A stretch of DNA of 64,000 nucleotides from Rhea pennata. Its lineage: Eukaryota; Chordata; Aves; Rheiformes; Rheidae. The notes below the pieces were generated by a model. The model did not search any database, was not told the origin of the DNA, and saw only the letters and a list, made by a program, of their open reading frames with translations. Shown piece by piece: positions 49,301 to 61,010 of the stretch. Each line of letters starts with the position of its first letter. Positions within the stretch are counted from its first letter, which is position 1. Both the position numbers and the translations under genes were made by a program. Location: the NCBI RefSeq assembly GCF_028389875.1, contig NC_084671.1, positions 30,003,083 through 30,067,082 on the forward strand. Reading direction: 5' to 3'.

Positions 49301-52300
49301 GTAGCTTCCTTACAACCATGATGAGTAACACATGGCTCACATCAGGATACTCTGATAAAGGGAGACAGCAGGCTAGATTCTAGTGCTAGGTATTTTTAAT
49401 TCCTCTGCTCATACAAGGTGCCCATTGTAACACTGTAAACATCTGAAGAGCGTTAAAAAGGAGTATACATCATAGCCTCCAGAAATGATAGCCTACTTTA
49501 TACCTTAGCCTTTCTGTTTAGGTGTGCTATGTGCTGGAAAAGGCTGTCAAACAAATAAAATTTACACACTTTTCAGGCTTCGTGCTCCAGGGTTTTCAAA
49601 ATCACTGACTTCCAGTTTATCTTTCAGATCTGCTTCAAACCGTGCCAAGTCTGCATCCAGCCGGCGGATATGTTTATCTACCTGCACAGAAGAGGAAACC
49701 ACAAACTGAATTAAGAAAAAAGGAAGGTCTAGTAACCCTTATCTGCATGAACAGGAATATAATACTTCAGGATTATGCACAAAAAGGATACCACACTAGA
49801 AAAGGGGAAATGGTATGCAAAAAGGGAATTAGGTTGAAGAAAGCTGGGGAGGGGGTGAGGAAGAAATGGTGGAAGGCAGAGGAAAAGGCAGCAGAGGACC
49901 CAATGCCAATATAGGAAAAGAGAAACGCAGGAAGAGGGAGGAGGTGGCAGAAAGGAGAGTTCAAGCAACTCCAACTATTAGTTCACAGAGCAAAACAAAA
50001 AGCCAAAAGATGCTAACAAAAACTCTGTTTTCTCCCTGAGCAACTTTCAAAGCATATTATCAAATAATATCCATGAAATATATTGAGCAGATAAGTCAAT
50101 TATGTCTATTATTTGACTGACACACTGTTTCATGAAATTTAGTAATAAATACAGCCTTCTGCTGACTACCTCCAATATCATAGCACATTTGTAAAATACA
50201 TGTTAAGTAAACACCTTGTAATATTGCAGTTACATTAATGTGGCTTACAAAATACAGATGTAACCAAGGTATTTTTTTTAAAGGAATAAAACAAGAAATG
50301 CTGCTACAATACCTCAAATTAGTGGTTATCTAGGAAGCTGTTCAATCCTGCAATATAGTTGTTTTTTTCTGGAGAATTCTGATGGCAGTAAAAAGATACT
50401 GCAACTGCTATGTAGATATTGCTTTTATTCACAACCCAAATCATCTCTGTGTAGCTGGATAAAACGTACTAAGTGTCAGTCAAAAGGATTCTACTCTTTC
50501 CTTGAGTTGTGTCCATAGGATAAAATATACTGAGATAAGAACTACCCAAAGGGCATGAAGATGGACACAGGATCAGACGTGGAAAGCTGTATCTTTAGAA
50601 ACAAGAAGTTTTTCACACTAGGTCCACGGAGGAAAGTTAGGTATCCAGTACACAACTAGAATGGTGAAACTGACACTTCTCCATACTTTAGTCACCTGGA
50701 AACCAAAGTAATTGAAAAAAAAATTTTTTGCCACAAATCCTCCACAAGGTAGTTTTTAAATTGACTTCAGAAGTTCTGGTCATAACACTACCAGTCCTAC
50801 ATAAACTCTTAGGTGAAAGGAGAGCTGCTGGGGAAGAGAAGGTTGGGTATAGACACTGGAATTCTCATACAGCAATCTGAAAGTGACCAAGCAATCTAGA
50901 AGTACTCATTTAACCTTTCACCATAACAGAAGCCTCCTTGATGCAAAACCTAGTAATACAATTGGAAAACTAGAGTTTTGTTTTTTTTTTTTTTTTTTTT
51001 TTTTTTTGAGAGGGCAACAGTAACAAAAATAAGCTTGAGAACTAATACTTTGTTTCAGTAAGATATTTAACCCAAATACAAATATGTAAAGGAAAAGAAA
51101 AACATGCTGTGGAAGCATCTTCTAAATCTGTTAGCAACTCCATTTCAGAGTATGTTGTCATTTTTACAAAAATCTCACTGGTCATACAACTCTGGCACAC
51201 AAGCTTTAAGTTCTCACCATCTCATAGGTCTGCATAGCCAGTTGTACTTTATCATCGCTGTACTCTTTACATTTGCTGTAAGCACTTTGAATTTTTTTCA
51301 GGTGTTCTACTCGTTCCTCGGGCAACATGTTCTTCACTGATTCAATGTATTCTGCTGCAAGACTGTCAATTTCTGCTTTCTTATCTGGAAGGCAGACACA
51401 GTATACACACTTAGAAAGCAGTCTTCCAAAGTAAATCTTTTTTCCTTCTATCTCTCTATAGCCTTTAGAAGATCCCTCCAACAGTATCTAGCTTTCTCCT
51501 GAACCTTTAACATATCTACCTTTTAAGGGAAAAGGGATTCACTCGTCAACATCTGCAGTGTGATTCTGATCTCTCCAGTATTTTATATCTCATTAGGAGG
51601 TGCTCACAGCTACCAGTGTCCTAAGACCAGAAATTGAACTGATGGGTTCACAAACTTCAACCTCTCCTGTCATACATGGGACACAATGTTATCTACCTTT
51701 CTGTTTTAACAATTCAAATTTTCAGATTGAAAATCATCAACACACATTCCTACACCAACACAAATTTCAAAAGAATGGTCTTGCAAGACACACAACGATC
51801 TACAAGTCAGTAAATGTGGAAATATATACAGGTCTTCAATGTGAGGCCACTGGAGAAGTAATCACTCAGGTATGGTGATCACACTTACACACAGTCACTG
51901 CAATAAAATAAACCGAAAGACCCTACTATTATAAACATAGCCATCATAGAAATAAAACAAACAAAGCATACTGCTAAAGTCAAGAAAAGAAAAGGGGATG
52001 GAGAAAATCCCCACAGGGCTCTGTCATTTAGGTGACTGCTCTGTACTCAGACTTCAATTTTACTGAAATACCTGAACACACCTTCTGTTCTCTGATCCAA
52101 TTCCCGCATCAGCTGGAAGTTTCTTTGCAGTTCACAAGGAAGGTTCTCAATGCCTGAAACATAAAGACCAATTCTACAGACTATTCTCCTTAACAGGAGT
52201 CATCGCTCCTTTGACATGCTTACTTAAGCATCCCCTCAACCCATACAATACAAAAGAGCTAGGAGCATCACCATGCCTGACCTGGCTATTAGTTCAATTA

Positions 52301-53302
52301 TCCACAGCTATGATAAACATGCACATTCATAGAGATGCAAAAGCACTATTCACCCTTCCATTCTTGAATAAGAATGGTAACCAAATGGTAACCGGTCTTC
52401 TGAGAATAAAGTCTTGGCAACAGAAGACCTTGGTGTTTCTACACCTGGCTGTACGCTTAGATTTACACACAACGAACTGTACAGTTTTCTCAATTGAGCT
52501 TAGGGCACATGTAAGTATGGATGCAAATCTGCACAGGACTGATACTTAATTCACTAACATGCCTATTTTGCCTGACTTTTTGGTAACTTCGATACATACA
52601 GCATTGAAGAAGGACATTTCCAAGTCAGAACTGAGATTTTCAAGACAAATTCATCTTGGCTGCCTTTTATGTTTTGTTTCTTATGCTGCAAAGACTGGAA
52701 ATAAATACTGGAAATAATACAGCCGAAATTCCTACCATCTTCAAACAGAGGCCTCGTAAGCATTCAGCTCTTTTGGAAGTCAGAACGAAGACGAGCACCT
52801 TTAACAGAACCATTAATACCGAAGACTACACTTGAAAACCCGCGTTGGCTCCCCCAAGGAGCGCTCCCGGGATTTGGGAGGAAGCTGAGGCGGGGGCCGG
52901 ACAGACCCATGCCCTTCCCTAGCGGCCCCTCAACGACGAGGTCGGGCGAGCGAGGAGGCCACCTGGCGGATCACGCACGCGACCCTAGTGCCGGCCGCGG
53001 CGCCAGCAACACAGGCGGCAGCAGGAGCCAGGCGACGCCCTGCTCCAGGGGCAGCGGGCGCAAAATGATGACGCGCACAGGAGCGGCGCTGATGACGCTA
53101 CCAACGGCGGCAGCCCCACCCCGCCTGGCCCCAGTCCGTGGCGCAGTTGCAATTTTCGCGCCGTCGCAGAGCGCCCCCTCCCTCGCAGGCGCTGGTGCCA
53201 ACTGCCGTCGCGGCCCGCGCTCCCCGCCCCACCGCCGCCGCGGGTGCCCCGCGCTGCGCACTCACTGTCTAGGTAGTGCTCCAGGTACATGGCGGTCGCC
53301 AT
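46351..53302 (-). CDS. ING5: Inhibitor of growth protein 5
   Basis: Chromatin reader subunit of the MOZ/MORF and HBO1 histone acetyltransferase complexes. Eight coding exons join in frame to 240 residues, the human length: 53266-53302, 52082-52153, 51218-51384, 49570-49681, 48482-48575, 47351-47486, 47137-47198, 46351-46393. The protein starts [13 protein letters not shown] and continues with the leucine-rich ING N-terminal helix domain ([20 protein letters not shown], then [17 protein letters not shown]). A basic nuclear-localisation region follows ([19 protein letters not shown]). The C-terminal PHD finger has Cys4-His-Cys3 spacing ([29 protein letters not shown]), which reads H3K4me3, and ends in the basic tail QEKKKKK. 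The ATG lies in an AAGATGGCG YY1-type element. No lesion was seen. Confidence 0.97.
50981..51007. repeat. Poly(T) tract, about 27 nt
   Basis: Homopolymer in the ING5 intron between exons 3 and 4. On the gene strand it is an A run. Confidence 0.85.
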
Positions 53303-53520
53303 CTTGCGACCCGCACCCCACCACCCCCGCAGCGCCGCTTCCAGCCGTCTCCCGGGCCCGCATGACAAGGGCCGCGGCCCCATTCCATATTCATATACCG
53401 CCTGCCGTGGATTGGCCGCCGGGGACGCGCCTGCTGCATATTCATGAGGGGCGGGGCGGAGCGGAGCAACGGGCGCCTGGGACGGGGAGGGGCGGTGCGC
53501 GGGTTGCCTTAGGCGGCAGA
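52840..53520 (-). promoter_or_regulatory. CpG island and promoter of ING5
   Basis: GC- and CpG-dense block spanning ING5 exon 1. Visible elements are a reverse CCAAT box (GATTGG, 53410-53415), an Sp1-type GGGGCGGGGC near 53450, two ATATTCAT motifs (about 53387-53394 and 53438-53445), a YY1-type AAGATGGCG over the start codon on the minus strand, and an E2F-like TTTTCGCGCC at 53153-53162 inside intron 1. Site calls rest on consensus match only. Confidence 0.65.
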
Positions 53521-53639
53521 GAGGCTGAGGGCTCTCGGCAAATCCCTCATCGGTTCAGCAAAGAAATTACAAGTGGACCATCCCTGCTGGAAGATTTAGG
53601 CCTTTAGGCTGAATTAAAGAGCACCTTATTCAAAGGAGA

Positions 53640-54535
53640 GAAGATGGTTGCATCCAGTGACCTGGTCACCAGCTCGTAAGCATCAGAGCCTGAGACAGCA
53701 TCTTTGCATTTCACAGCCTTGAATAATTTCTCCTTCTATAAATATTCTCACATACTTTCCACATTCTAGCTTTATAGTCCCTGCTGCAGCAAAAAGTACC
53801 TCAGCCTTGTTAGATCTTTGTGAAAACTCTCCCTTGGCATTTCATACCCACCACCTCTTCCTTTCATGTGATATCTGTCAGTTCTTGTATGAGAAGATGC
53901 GGTGAAGAGTTACTCTGCTCTGCAGGACTCATTGTGTAGATTTCTTTTTGTATCTCCTGCCAGTTAGGTCCTCACGAGGCTGAAAGGGCTCCAGCCTGCA
54001 TGGTTATTACCCACGGAAGCGTTCCTCTTGTCGCTGTTGTTGCCATTCCACGTGTTTCTTTCTCCAGGGCTGCTCTATTGTTTTCCAAGTGGGACTAGAA
54101 CCACACCAGATCTACTTGATTTTTTTGACTGCTGCTCAGCACTGATGGCGCCAATGGCAACAATGACAATGAAATCTTATTTCTAAGTAGTAAGTCATTT
54201 CAGGGTCTGATGTTATTTTTTTTTTCTCTCTCTGCAGCATGTTTCTTTTCATGTATCTACAATAAATGTCATTTGATATTTCCTTACCCAGTCACCCGGT
54301 GTCCACCTGCAGTTTCTGAAGATTCTGCTTTATTGAACTTAGTTTCATTAACATACACCAGACCTGTATTATTCCTTTATTTTTTTTTCCAAACCATAAG
54401 CGAACAGCACTGCTCCTGCCGAGACTCCTTTACGACTTTTCTCCCATCGTTCCCCTGTCCCCTTTCCTCCCTGCCTTTCACGAGTTCCTTTTCGCTATGG
54501 AAATGTTTCTCCTTTCCCCAGATGTCTCCTCTACT
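53640..54535. other. Spacer between the ING5 and DTYMK promoters
   Basis: About 0.9 kb of lower-GC sequence with no recognised gene or repeat, separating the two CpG islands. Confidence 0.5.
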
Positions 54536-54539
54536 TCTG

Positions 54540-54880
54540 TGTCGCCCCGCCGCCTAGAGTGGCACCAGCGGCGGCGCGGCGTGTTGCTCGCCCTGTGATT
54601 GGTCGGAGGCGGCCGGAAGGGCGGGGCGGGCAGGCTCGGCGGCAGGCGTTATGGCGGGACGGCGTGGGGCGCTTATCGTGCTGGAGGGGGTGGATCGGGC
54701 TGGCAAGAGTACGCAGGGCCGCCGGCTGGTGGAGGCACTGCGGGCCACCGGCCACCGTGCCGACCTACTGTGTTTCCCAGGTACAGGGGTCCTAGGGAGC
54801 GGGTCTATGCTGCTCCGGCGTCTGTGGCTGGTCCTCGCGGTCTCCCGCCGCTCTCCTAGGCGGCGGGAGGTGGGGTGGGA
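54540..54880 (+). promoter_or_regulatory. CpG island and promoter of DTYMK
   Basis: A GC-rich block starts just upstream of the DTYMK ATG. A reverse CCAAT box (GATTGG, 54597-54602) lies about 50 bp before the start codon. The DTYMK and ING5 start codons face away from each other, 1.35 kb apart, with a CpG-poor gap between the two islands. Confidence 0.6.
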
Positions 54881-57800
54881 GGAGAGTGCAGAGATGTGGG
54901 GAGCACTATCTGGGGAGCCTCAGGCAGTCACTTCTGTGGGAGAGCTGCTTGGGAACGGGGTGGTGTCAGCTCTTTTTCTGCCCTCTTTGTTGCAGAGAGA
55001 ACAACCGAGATCGGGCGGCTGATCAGCTCGTACCTAGAGAAGGAGAAGAACCTGGAAGATCACACAGTTCATCTGCTTTTCTCAGCTAACCGCTGGGAAC
55101 ACGTGTAAAGATAATCTCTGTGAAGTTGTAAAAGAGAAATGCATGGTTTTGAATCTGAGGGTTTTAGTATTCACTCAGTGTGGAGGAGTATGGTTGTATT
55201 TAGCAAGGAAGATACGGCTAGAAGCATAGTGGCTTTTTTCATGTCTTGAGGACTAAGGACCTCTCACAGCTTTCCAATTGTTATTTTTAGATCAAATCTT
55301 ACAGTTTGTTTTCTGAAATCATGAGGTCCACTATTTTTGATTTCTGTGCCTATTAGATTGGAGACTTGAGCTGAGATCCAGCCTAGGCTGTGAATGTACT
55401 GTCTTTCTCCTCACTTTCTTAAGTTTTTATAAGCGATGGAATGGTTAAGGAATTGTGGTGTGGATCCAGAAATATGCTCAAACTTCTTCCCTTCTTGTTA
55501 CATGCTGTATTCAGCTGTAAATGGCCACCTTGGCCATACGAATGGAGGAGTCGAGTTCATTGGATATGCTCCTGATCACAAAGCTTCCCTAAATACTCTT
55601 GGTTAAAGAAAATGATGCCTTTAATCATGCACCCCCTGTATCCACCTGGGATTAGCAGCAACCTTCTGGGTATGCAAGAGGAAGGGGCAGACTTGAGCAT
55701 TGGTGAGGCTGGGTACAGACTTCAGTACAATGTACTGCTGTTCCAGCTTGGGAGGTGCTGATAATATCTTTAAGAGCTTTAGCCAAATTGAGTTTTCACA
55801 TATGTAGTTAGTGACATTGGTGGCAGCTGTTGTTTGTGCCTAGGAAGTTGCATTGCAAAGTGTTTTCTTCACTTTTAAAAAAGCTTTGCTGATTTTGCTG
55901 TAGTGGCAGTGCCAAGCAAATGGGGAACACATAAGGCAGGTGAGTGAGTTGTTGTAAGAAATTATCTTGTGGTAGATAAAGGATACTTCTCTGACAGAAG
56001 CAGTGTATCACAAATTTACTGTACCACATAAAGAGGAGGACTATTTCTTTCTGATTTTAGCTTGTGATCCCATCTGTAAATTAGGTACCTGGATTGAGCA
56101 GTGCCCTGCTTTGGTTCATCCTGAACCTGAGTGTCTTGAAAGGGTATTTGCCTAATATCTGTGAGAAGACAGAATAAAAATAGCACCTTTTCTGTGATGA
56201 TCACCAGCTGCACTTCTTGCCAGTGAAAGTAGTCCTGTGCATTCTGTTTGGGCTAAAAGGCATATTGCACCTTTGATTCAGGGAAGGGAGCTTTAAAGGA
56301 AAAAGTAGGTGGTGGAGCTTAAAGGAGAAGAATTGCTTCAACTGACTGATGAATTACTGTGTAACCTGACATGGCTAATGATCACTGTTAATGATAAAGT
56401 AGGTTAGAAGTGCCAGCTTGATGAGTTGTCTTTTAGATGAGCTCCTTTCATATATCTACAATGGAGTGTAACTTTTTTTTCTCCTCACTTGTGGTTTTTC
56501 AGGCCATTAATGAAAGACAAATTACATCAAGGAATCACGCTTGTAGTAGACAGATATGCCTTTTCTGGAGTGGCCTTCACAAGTGCGAAGCAGGTGAGTG
56601 GGAAAGAGCAGTCACTGCCTCCCTGTATTTGGGAAACAGCTCAAGTTTGAGGCCTAGCGTAAAAGTTGACTTCCATGGCCCAGGTGCTTTCTGTGGGGAG
56701 GTAAGAACTGAAACAGATCGAAGGTTCAGTGTAGGTATTGCCATAGCCTGCTTTCCTCTGTCCAGCCCCCTTCCCAAGAAAAAGAGATTCATTAGGTTAA
56801 ACAAATTACTTTTTGCAAATCTGGATGGGCTTCTGGCTGTTAAGAAGTGGGCTTATTTGGCTCTGGAGAATGATTAGGTAGAGGTAGACTTATTTGAAGT
56901 TCTCCATGCTTGCTTTGGCAAATAGGATGCAATTTGAGAATTAGCTACTAGCCCATAAATTCACAAAGAATCATAGAACCACATATATCAGAAGGGACTC
57001 CTAGAGGTTGTCTAGTCCAACCTCCTGGTCAGAGAAAGCCCAACTTAGAACAAGCTGCTTGGGGCCATGTCCAGTCAAGGTTTGAATATCTCCAGGTATA
57101 GAGATATGTGACCTCTTTGGGCCTCTTGTCCAGTGTTTGCTTACCCTCATTGTGGGGGAGGGAGGGAATCCTTACTTATTCAGAATTTCTCATGTACTCC
57201 TGTGTGCCCATTGTTTCTCATCCTGTTTCTGTTCACCTCTGAGACAAGTCAGAAGACATCTTCTCCACAGCCTCCTGTTGGGTCATTGTACACAGCAATA
57301 AGATCCCCTGAGCTTCGCTTCTCCATGCTGAGCAAACTCAACTTCCTCAACTTCCTCCTGGGGTCCTTGACTTCAGTGAATATGATAGATTTTCATAGGT
57401 GCTCTGTACCTATCCCTCAAAATTATTAGGACTAAATTCTCAGATGAAAAGGAGATATCCCAGTTTGTCACTTTGCAGGTCTATGCTGACTTAGTGGACT
57501 GGCCTGCATCTCTTCTGGTTGTTCCACACCTGAACTTGCATTCTAGCAACCTTGCTTCTTTCCTTTGTTCTTAGTTATTTCTTTAACCTCAAACTTGGTT
57601 TCCTTTGACTGAGACAGAACTTCTGCCTGGACTGGTGCAAACAACCTGATGTTGGACTACCAAAGCCAGATTTGATTCTGTTTCTTGAATTAAGCCCAGC
57701 GGAAGCAGCAGCACGAGGGAACTTTGGAAATGAACGTTATGAGAACAGCTCCTTCCAAAAGAAAGTTCTACAGTCCTTCTATCATCTGATGAAGGACAAG

Positions 57801-60058
57801 ACATTAAACTGGAAGGTGAGGAAATAACCCCAAAGGGGTGGTGTTAGATGGGCCCTATTAGAGGGAAGAGGTTCCCTCATCCTCCTCTTCCTCTCTTTCC
57901 GCCTCCCCCCGCCCTCGCAAAAACTTTCTGGAAATAGTTTTCCTTCTTAAAGACCAACTGACAAGCCTAGATAAAAAGCAGTGAGACATCTGCTCTTTCC
58001 TGTGTTGGTTTCCTGGGAATCCTGGAGCATCTGCCAAGGACTCTGGAAACTTCAGAGGTTTTGGGGGCCTTCCTGTAGCTTGGGGTTCCCTTACTGACAA
58101 TCACCTTTCTTCTTATGTGGCCAGCTTCCATCAGCATTTGCTGGCTAAATACACTAAAAGTCTCTCCAACTATGTTATGTTTTCTTCCACATTCCTGTAT
58201 CACTTTTTCTCTTGTTCATCCCTAAGAGCTATTTGCAAAGATCTGTTCAATTGGCAGAATTATCGCTGAAGAGGAAGTATTTCCTATCTATCCTGTGTGT
58301 AGATCACCTGGACTGAGGCTTCTCTAGCCTGGGCATCCTTTTTTACCATTTCTATTGCCTTGTCAATATTCAGCCGTGAGATATGGGAAGCATCTTCTGT
58401 TTGCTTTGTACACTTATGCAGACGTAACAGGGGGTACCTGCCCCAGGTTATAGCTAAGTTACTAGTCACTGAAGGCTAGAGATGGATACTGATTTGCCAA
58501 ACAATCACACTGCATAAGGCAAAAATGTAATTCTTCACAGTTTGCTTTAGGTAAACATGGTTCTGTAACATAAAAGAATTTTATTTCCTATCCATTACTT
58601 GAAAAGAATTCCCATTCATGTCTGTTTAAAAAAAAAATCAAACTGAAAACTATCAGATGAACAGAATAAATAGGTGAAAAGTGTCCCGAAAACAGGCACA
58701 GAAATTCAGGTTCAGTATACAGTAAATGTATAGTTACTGTTCTTGGCTATTTCCTTTGATATCAGATAAGAATAACAGCTATTAGACATTGACAGAACTG
58801 TTGGGTCCAAGATGTGACACACAGTTCAGTACTATCAGTTACAAAACTAAACCGAGAGATCAGCAATCTACTTGAGGATTTTGTATGAGTACAGAGCAAA
58901 GCTGGGGTCACTGGTTAAGCTGCAGTGAATGAAAAGGCTACCATTTAATCATGAAGTGTATTTATAGCATCTCCTTACAGGCTGCTACTTCTCATCAATG
59001 CTGTGTGATCCAGTACTGTACAGGTCATAGATAAAATCTGCACCTCTTTTAAGTCTTTTCACTAAATCTTTCCTTCACCTTGGTCACTCGTAAATAACCT
59101 TAAAGCCATGGAAATAAATGTTACCCTTCATAGCTGTCAATTCCAGACAAGTTTTGTTATCAAATTATTTTACCTGATATTGTGAAAACCATCACTCTTT
59201 AGAATTTCTCCTGATAAATGCAAGCTCATTGGAATTTAACTTTGATAGCAGGCCTCTCTGCTTGACTGCTCTTTTATTGCCTCATGGTTTCTGTAGAGGT
59301 GAAAAGCAGCCTGTTGCCTGAGAAGGAAGGTACATAAAATGATTTGGTATATATGAACCAAGTTCCCTTCACCGTGTAGTAGCAATACTACTGTTCTTAA
59401 ACGTCAGGCTTAAATCATCTTGTTCCGAGAGCTGTAGTCAGTGAATACCAAAATACTATATAGCACTACCACCTTTAATGACTTCAGCTTTCAGGATTTA
59501 AAAAGAACCCCCCCTTTTCCTCCCCCCAGAAAAAAAAATTACAGCTGGAAAATGGTTACTACATTCATAGGTGGAGTTTACACTTAAGAACTACTGAAGG
59601 ATCAATAACCTGAACTTTCAGTGGGACTACAGTGCTGCATTAAGAGTGTGTATATTACTTTACATCACATAGCTCAAAGACTGTCAGAAAATTACATACA
59701 GCAGCAGTTTCTTTGTTTCACTTCATTTGGCCCCAGATTGACTTATTAGATGTCTATTGCTAAATAAAACAGGTTTTCCAATTCTACAGCAGAAATAATG
59801 CACAAGAGGTGTAATCAGCTCCTATCATTTCTCATGAATACTAACAATACTGAATAAAGTGGGGAGCAGAAGTAAGAGCAAGCTAGACCTCTCATTTAGT
59901 GCCAGAAATGAGGAATGTGTTTCTAATGTTTTTTGTCTTGGAAGCAGATAATGGATGCTTCAAAGAACATAGAAGACTTGCACAGAGAAATTAAGTCCGT
60001 TGCAGAGGAAACCATAAAGGACATTCAGAATAAACCTCTGGGAGAACTCTGGAAATGA
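54651..60058 (+). CDS. DTYMK: Thymidylate kinase (dTMP kinase)
   Basis: Phosphorylates dTMP to dTDP with ATP, the step joining the salvage and de novo routes to dTTP. Five exons join in frame to 212 residues, equal to the human protein: 54651-54780, 54996-55104, 56503-56593, 57618-57815, 59948-60058. Residues about 9-21 hold the P-loop ([13 protein letters not shown]). FSANRWE follows, then the DRY motif in [12 protein letters not shown]. The lid region is [11 protein letters not shown], and the C-terminus reads KPLGELWK. Intron 1 is only 215 bp, and its donor (G|GTACAG) is weak, but phase and homology fix it. Poly(A) signals AATAAA lie at 60504-60509 and 61001-61006. No lesion was seen. Confidence 0.97.
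56966..57360 (-). mobile_element. Old, diverged CR1 fragment in a DTYMK intron
   Basis: Begins with AAGAATCATAGAACCACATA and contains CTAGAGGTTGTCTAGTCCAACCTCC, matching the CR1 3' end in minus orientation. It is more diverged than the other copies, and its upstream limit near 57360 is approximate. Confidence 0.7.
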
Positions 60059-61010
60059 AACCTGATACAAAGTATTATCTTCTAGACCTAAGAGACCTCC
60101 TGGATCTTCCATGGTTGGATGACTTCCCTGCATCACCTCCCACTAACTACAGTGCAGATCACTTGTATTCTTCTGTATCCCATATGGTGCTGGAATCCTT
60201 GTGCTTCTATCTGATTCTCCTCTCCATTCTGTATTGTCTCTTCTGTACTTATAAATGATCATGTTATGTTTCCTTGTGAAAACCTCCCTACCTCAGGTAG
60301 GATCTCTTGTTCTGTTCTCAGCAGTGCTCAGTGCTATAGTACAGATAAGGGTACTAAGCCCAAAGCTCTTCCTGGGACATGGATAGCAGCAACAGTTGGG
60401 GAACAGCTTTCTTGTATGTGAAGTTTCAGAAAAATACTGGTTTTGATTCTTCTATCTCTTTAATGTATCCCCTGTGCTAAAACCAGTTTATAGAGGACTT
60501 GCTAATAAATTATTTTAAATGTTTTGTACAGTAGCAAAAGTATATTTTTGAAAATGATCCTTCTTCTAGAAGGATATATGGGAGATAAAAGTGCAGTGGT
60601 TCAGGCACTAAATCCAGAGAGTTATGTTTGCTAAAACTGCAGAATGAGTGGAAGAGAGATTAATTCATCTCTATATCTGCTCCCCAGTTGTTCAATGAGA
60701 ACGATAGGGACTGAGTTGCTGTTAGCAAGAACAAAATAATAAGTAGTAATAAACAGAGATATTAGCTCCTAGCAAGACTAGCTCAAAGGGTGAGTTCCAC
60801 CCAACTGACTTCAGATGATAAAGTTACTCATGTAGCCAAGATCAGAGAAATAGTTAGAAGTGACATCTAGAAGGACTAAAAGTGCGATTTAAACAGCCCA
60901 AAACAGGCTGTGAAATAAGAGCACCTTGCTAACTTTCTCATGCTGTACCATTCTGATTATTTAATGTAAGTGATGCTTCTAAGATAACCTGTTTTGTTAC
61001 AATAAAGCTC
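60059..61010 (+). other. DTYMK: DTYMK 3' UTR
   Basis: Noncoding sequence after the TGA at 60056-60058, with AATAAA at 60504-60509 and again at 61001-61006. These would give UTRs of roughly 0.47 and 0.97 kb. Confidence 0.55.

Noticed and set aside
52909-53607. 232-codon plus-strand open frame over the ING5 promoter
   Set aside because: Composition is Arg/Pro/Ala-rich, as expected from any GC-rich island read in a stop-poor frame, and it runs antisense through ING5 exon 1.
54651-55022. 123-codon DTYMK-starting frame continuing through the first intron
   Set aside because: It is the unspliced read-through of exon 1; a GT donor at 54781 and a homologous exon 2 at 54996 give the correct protein.
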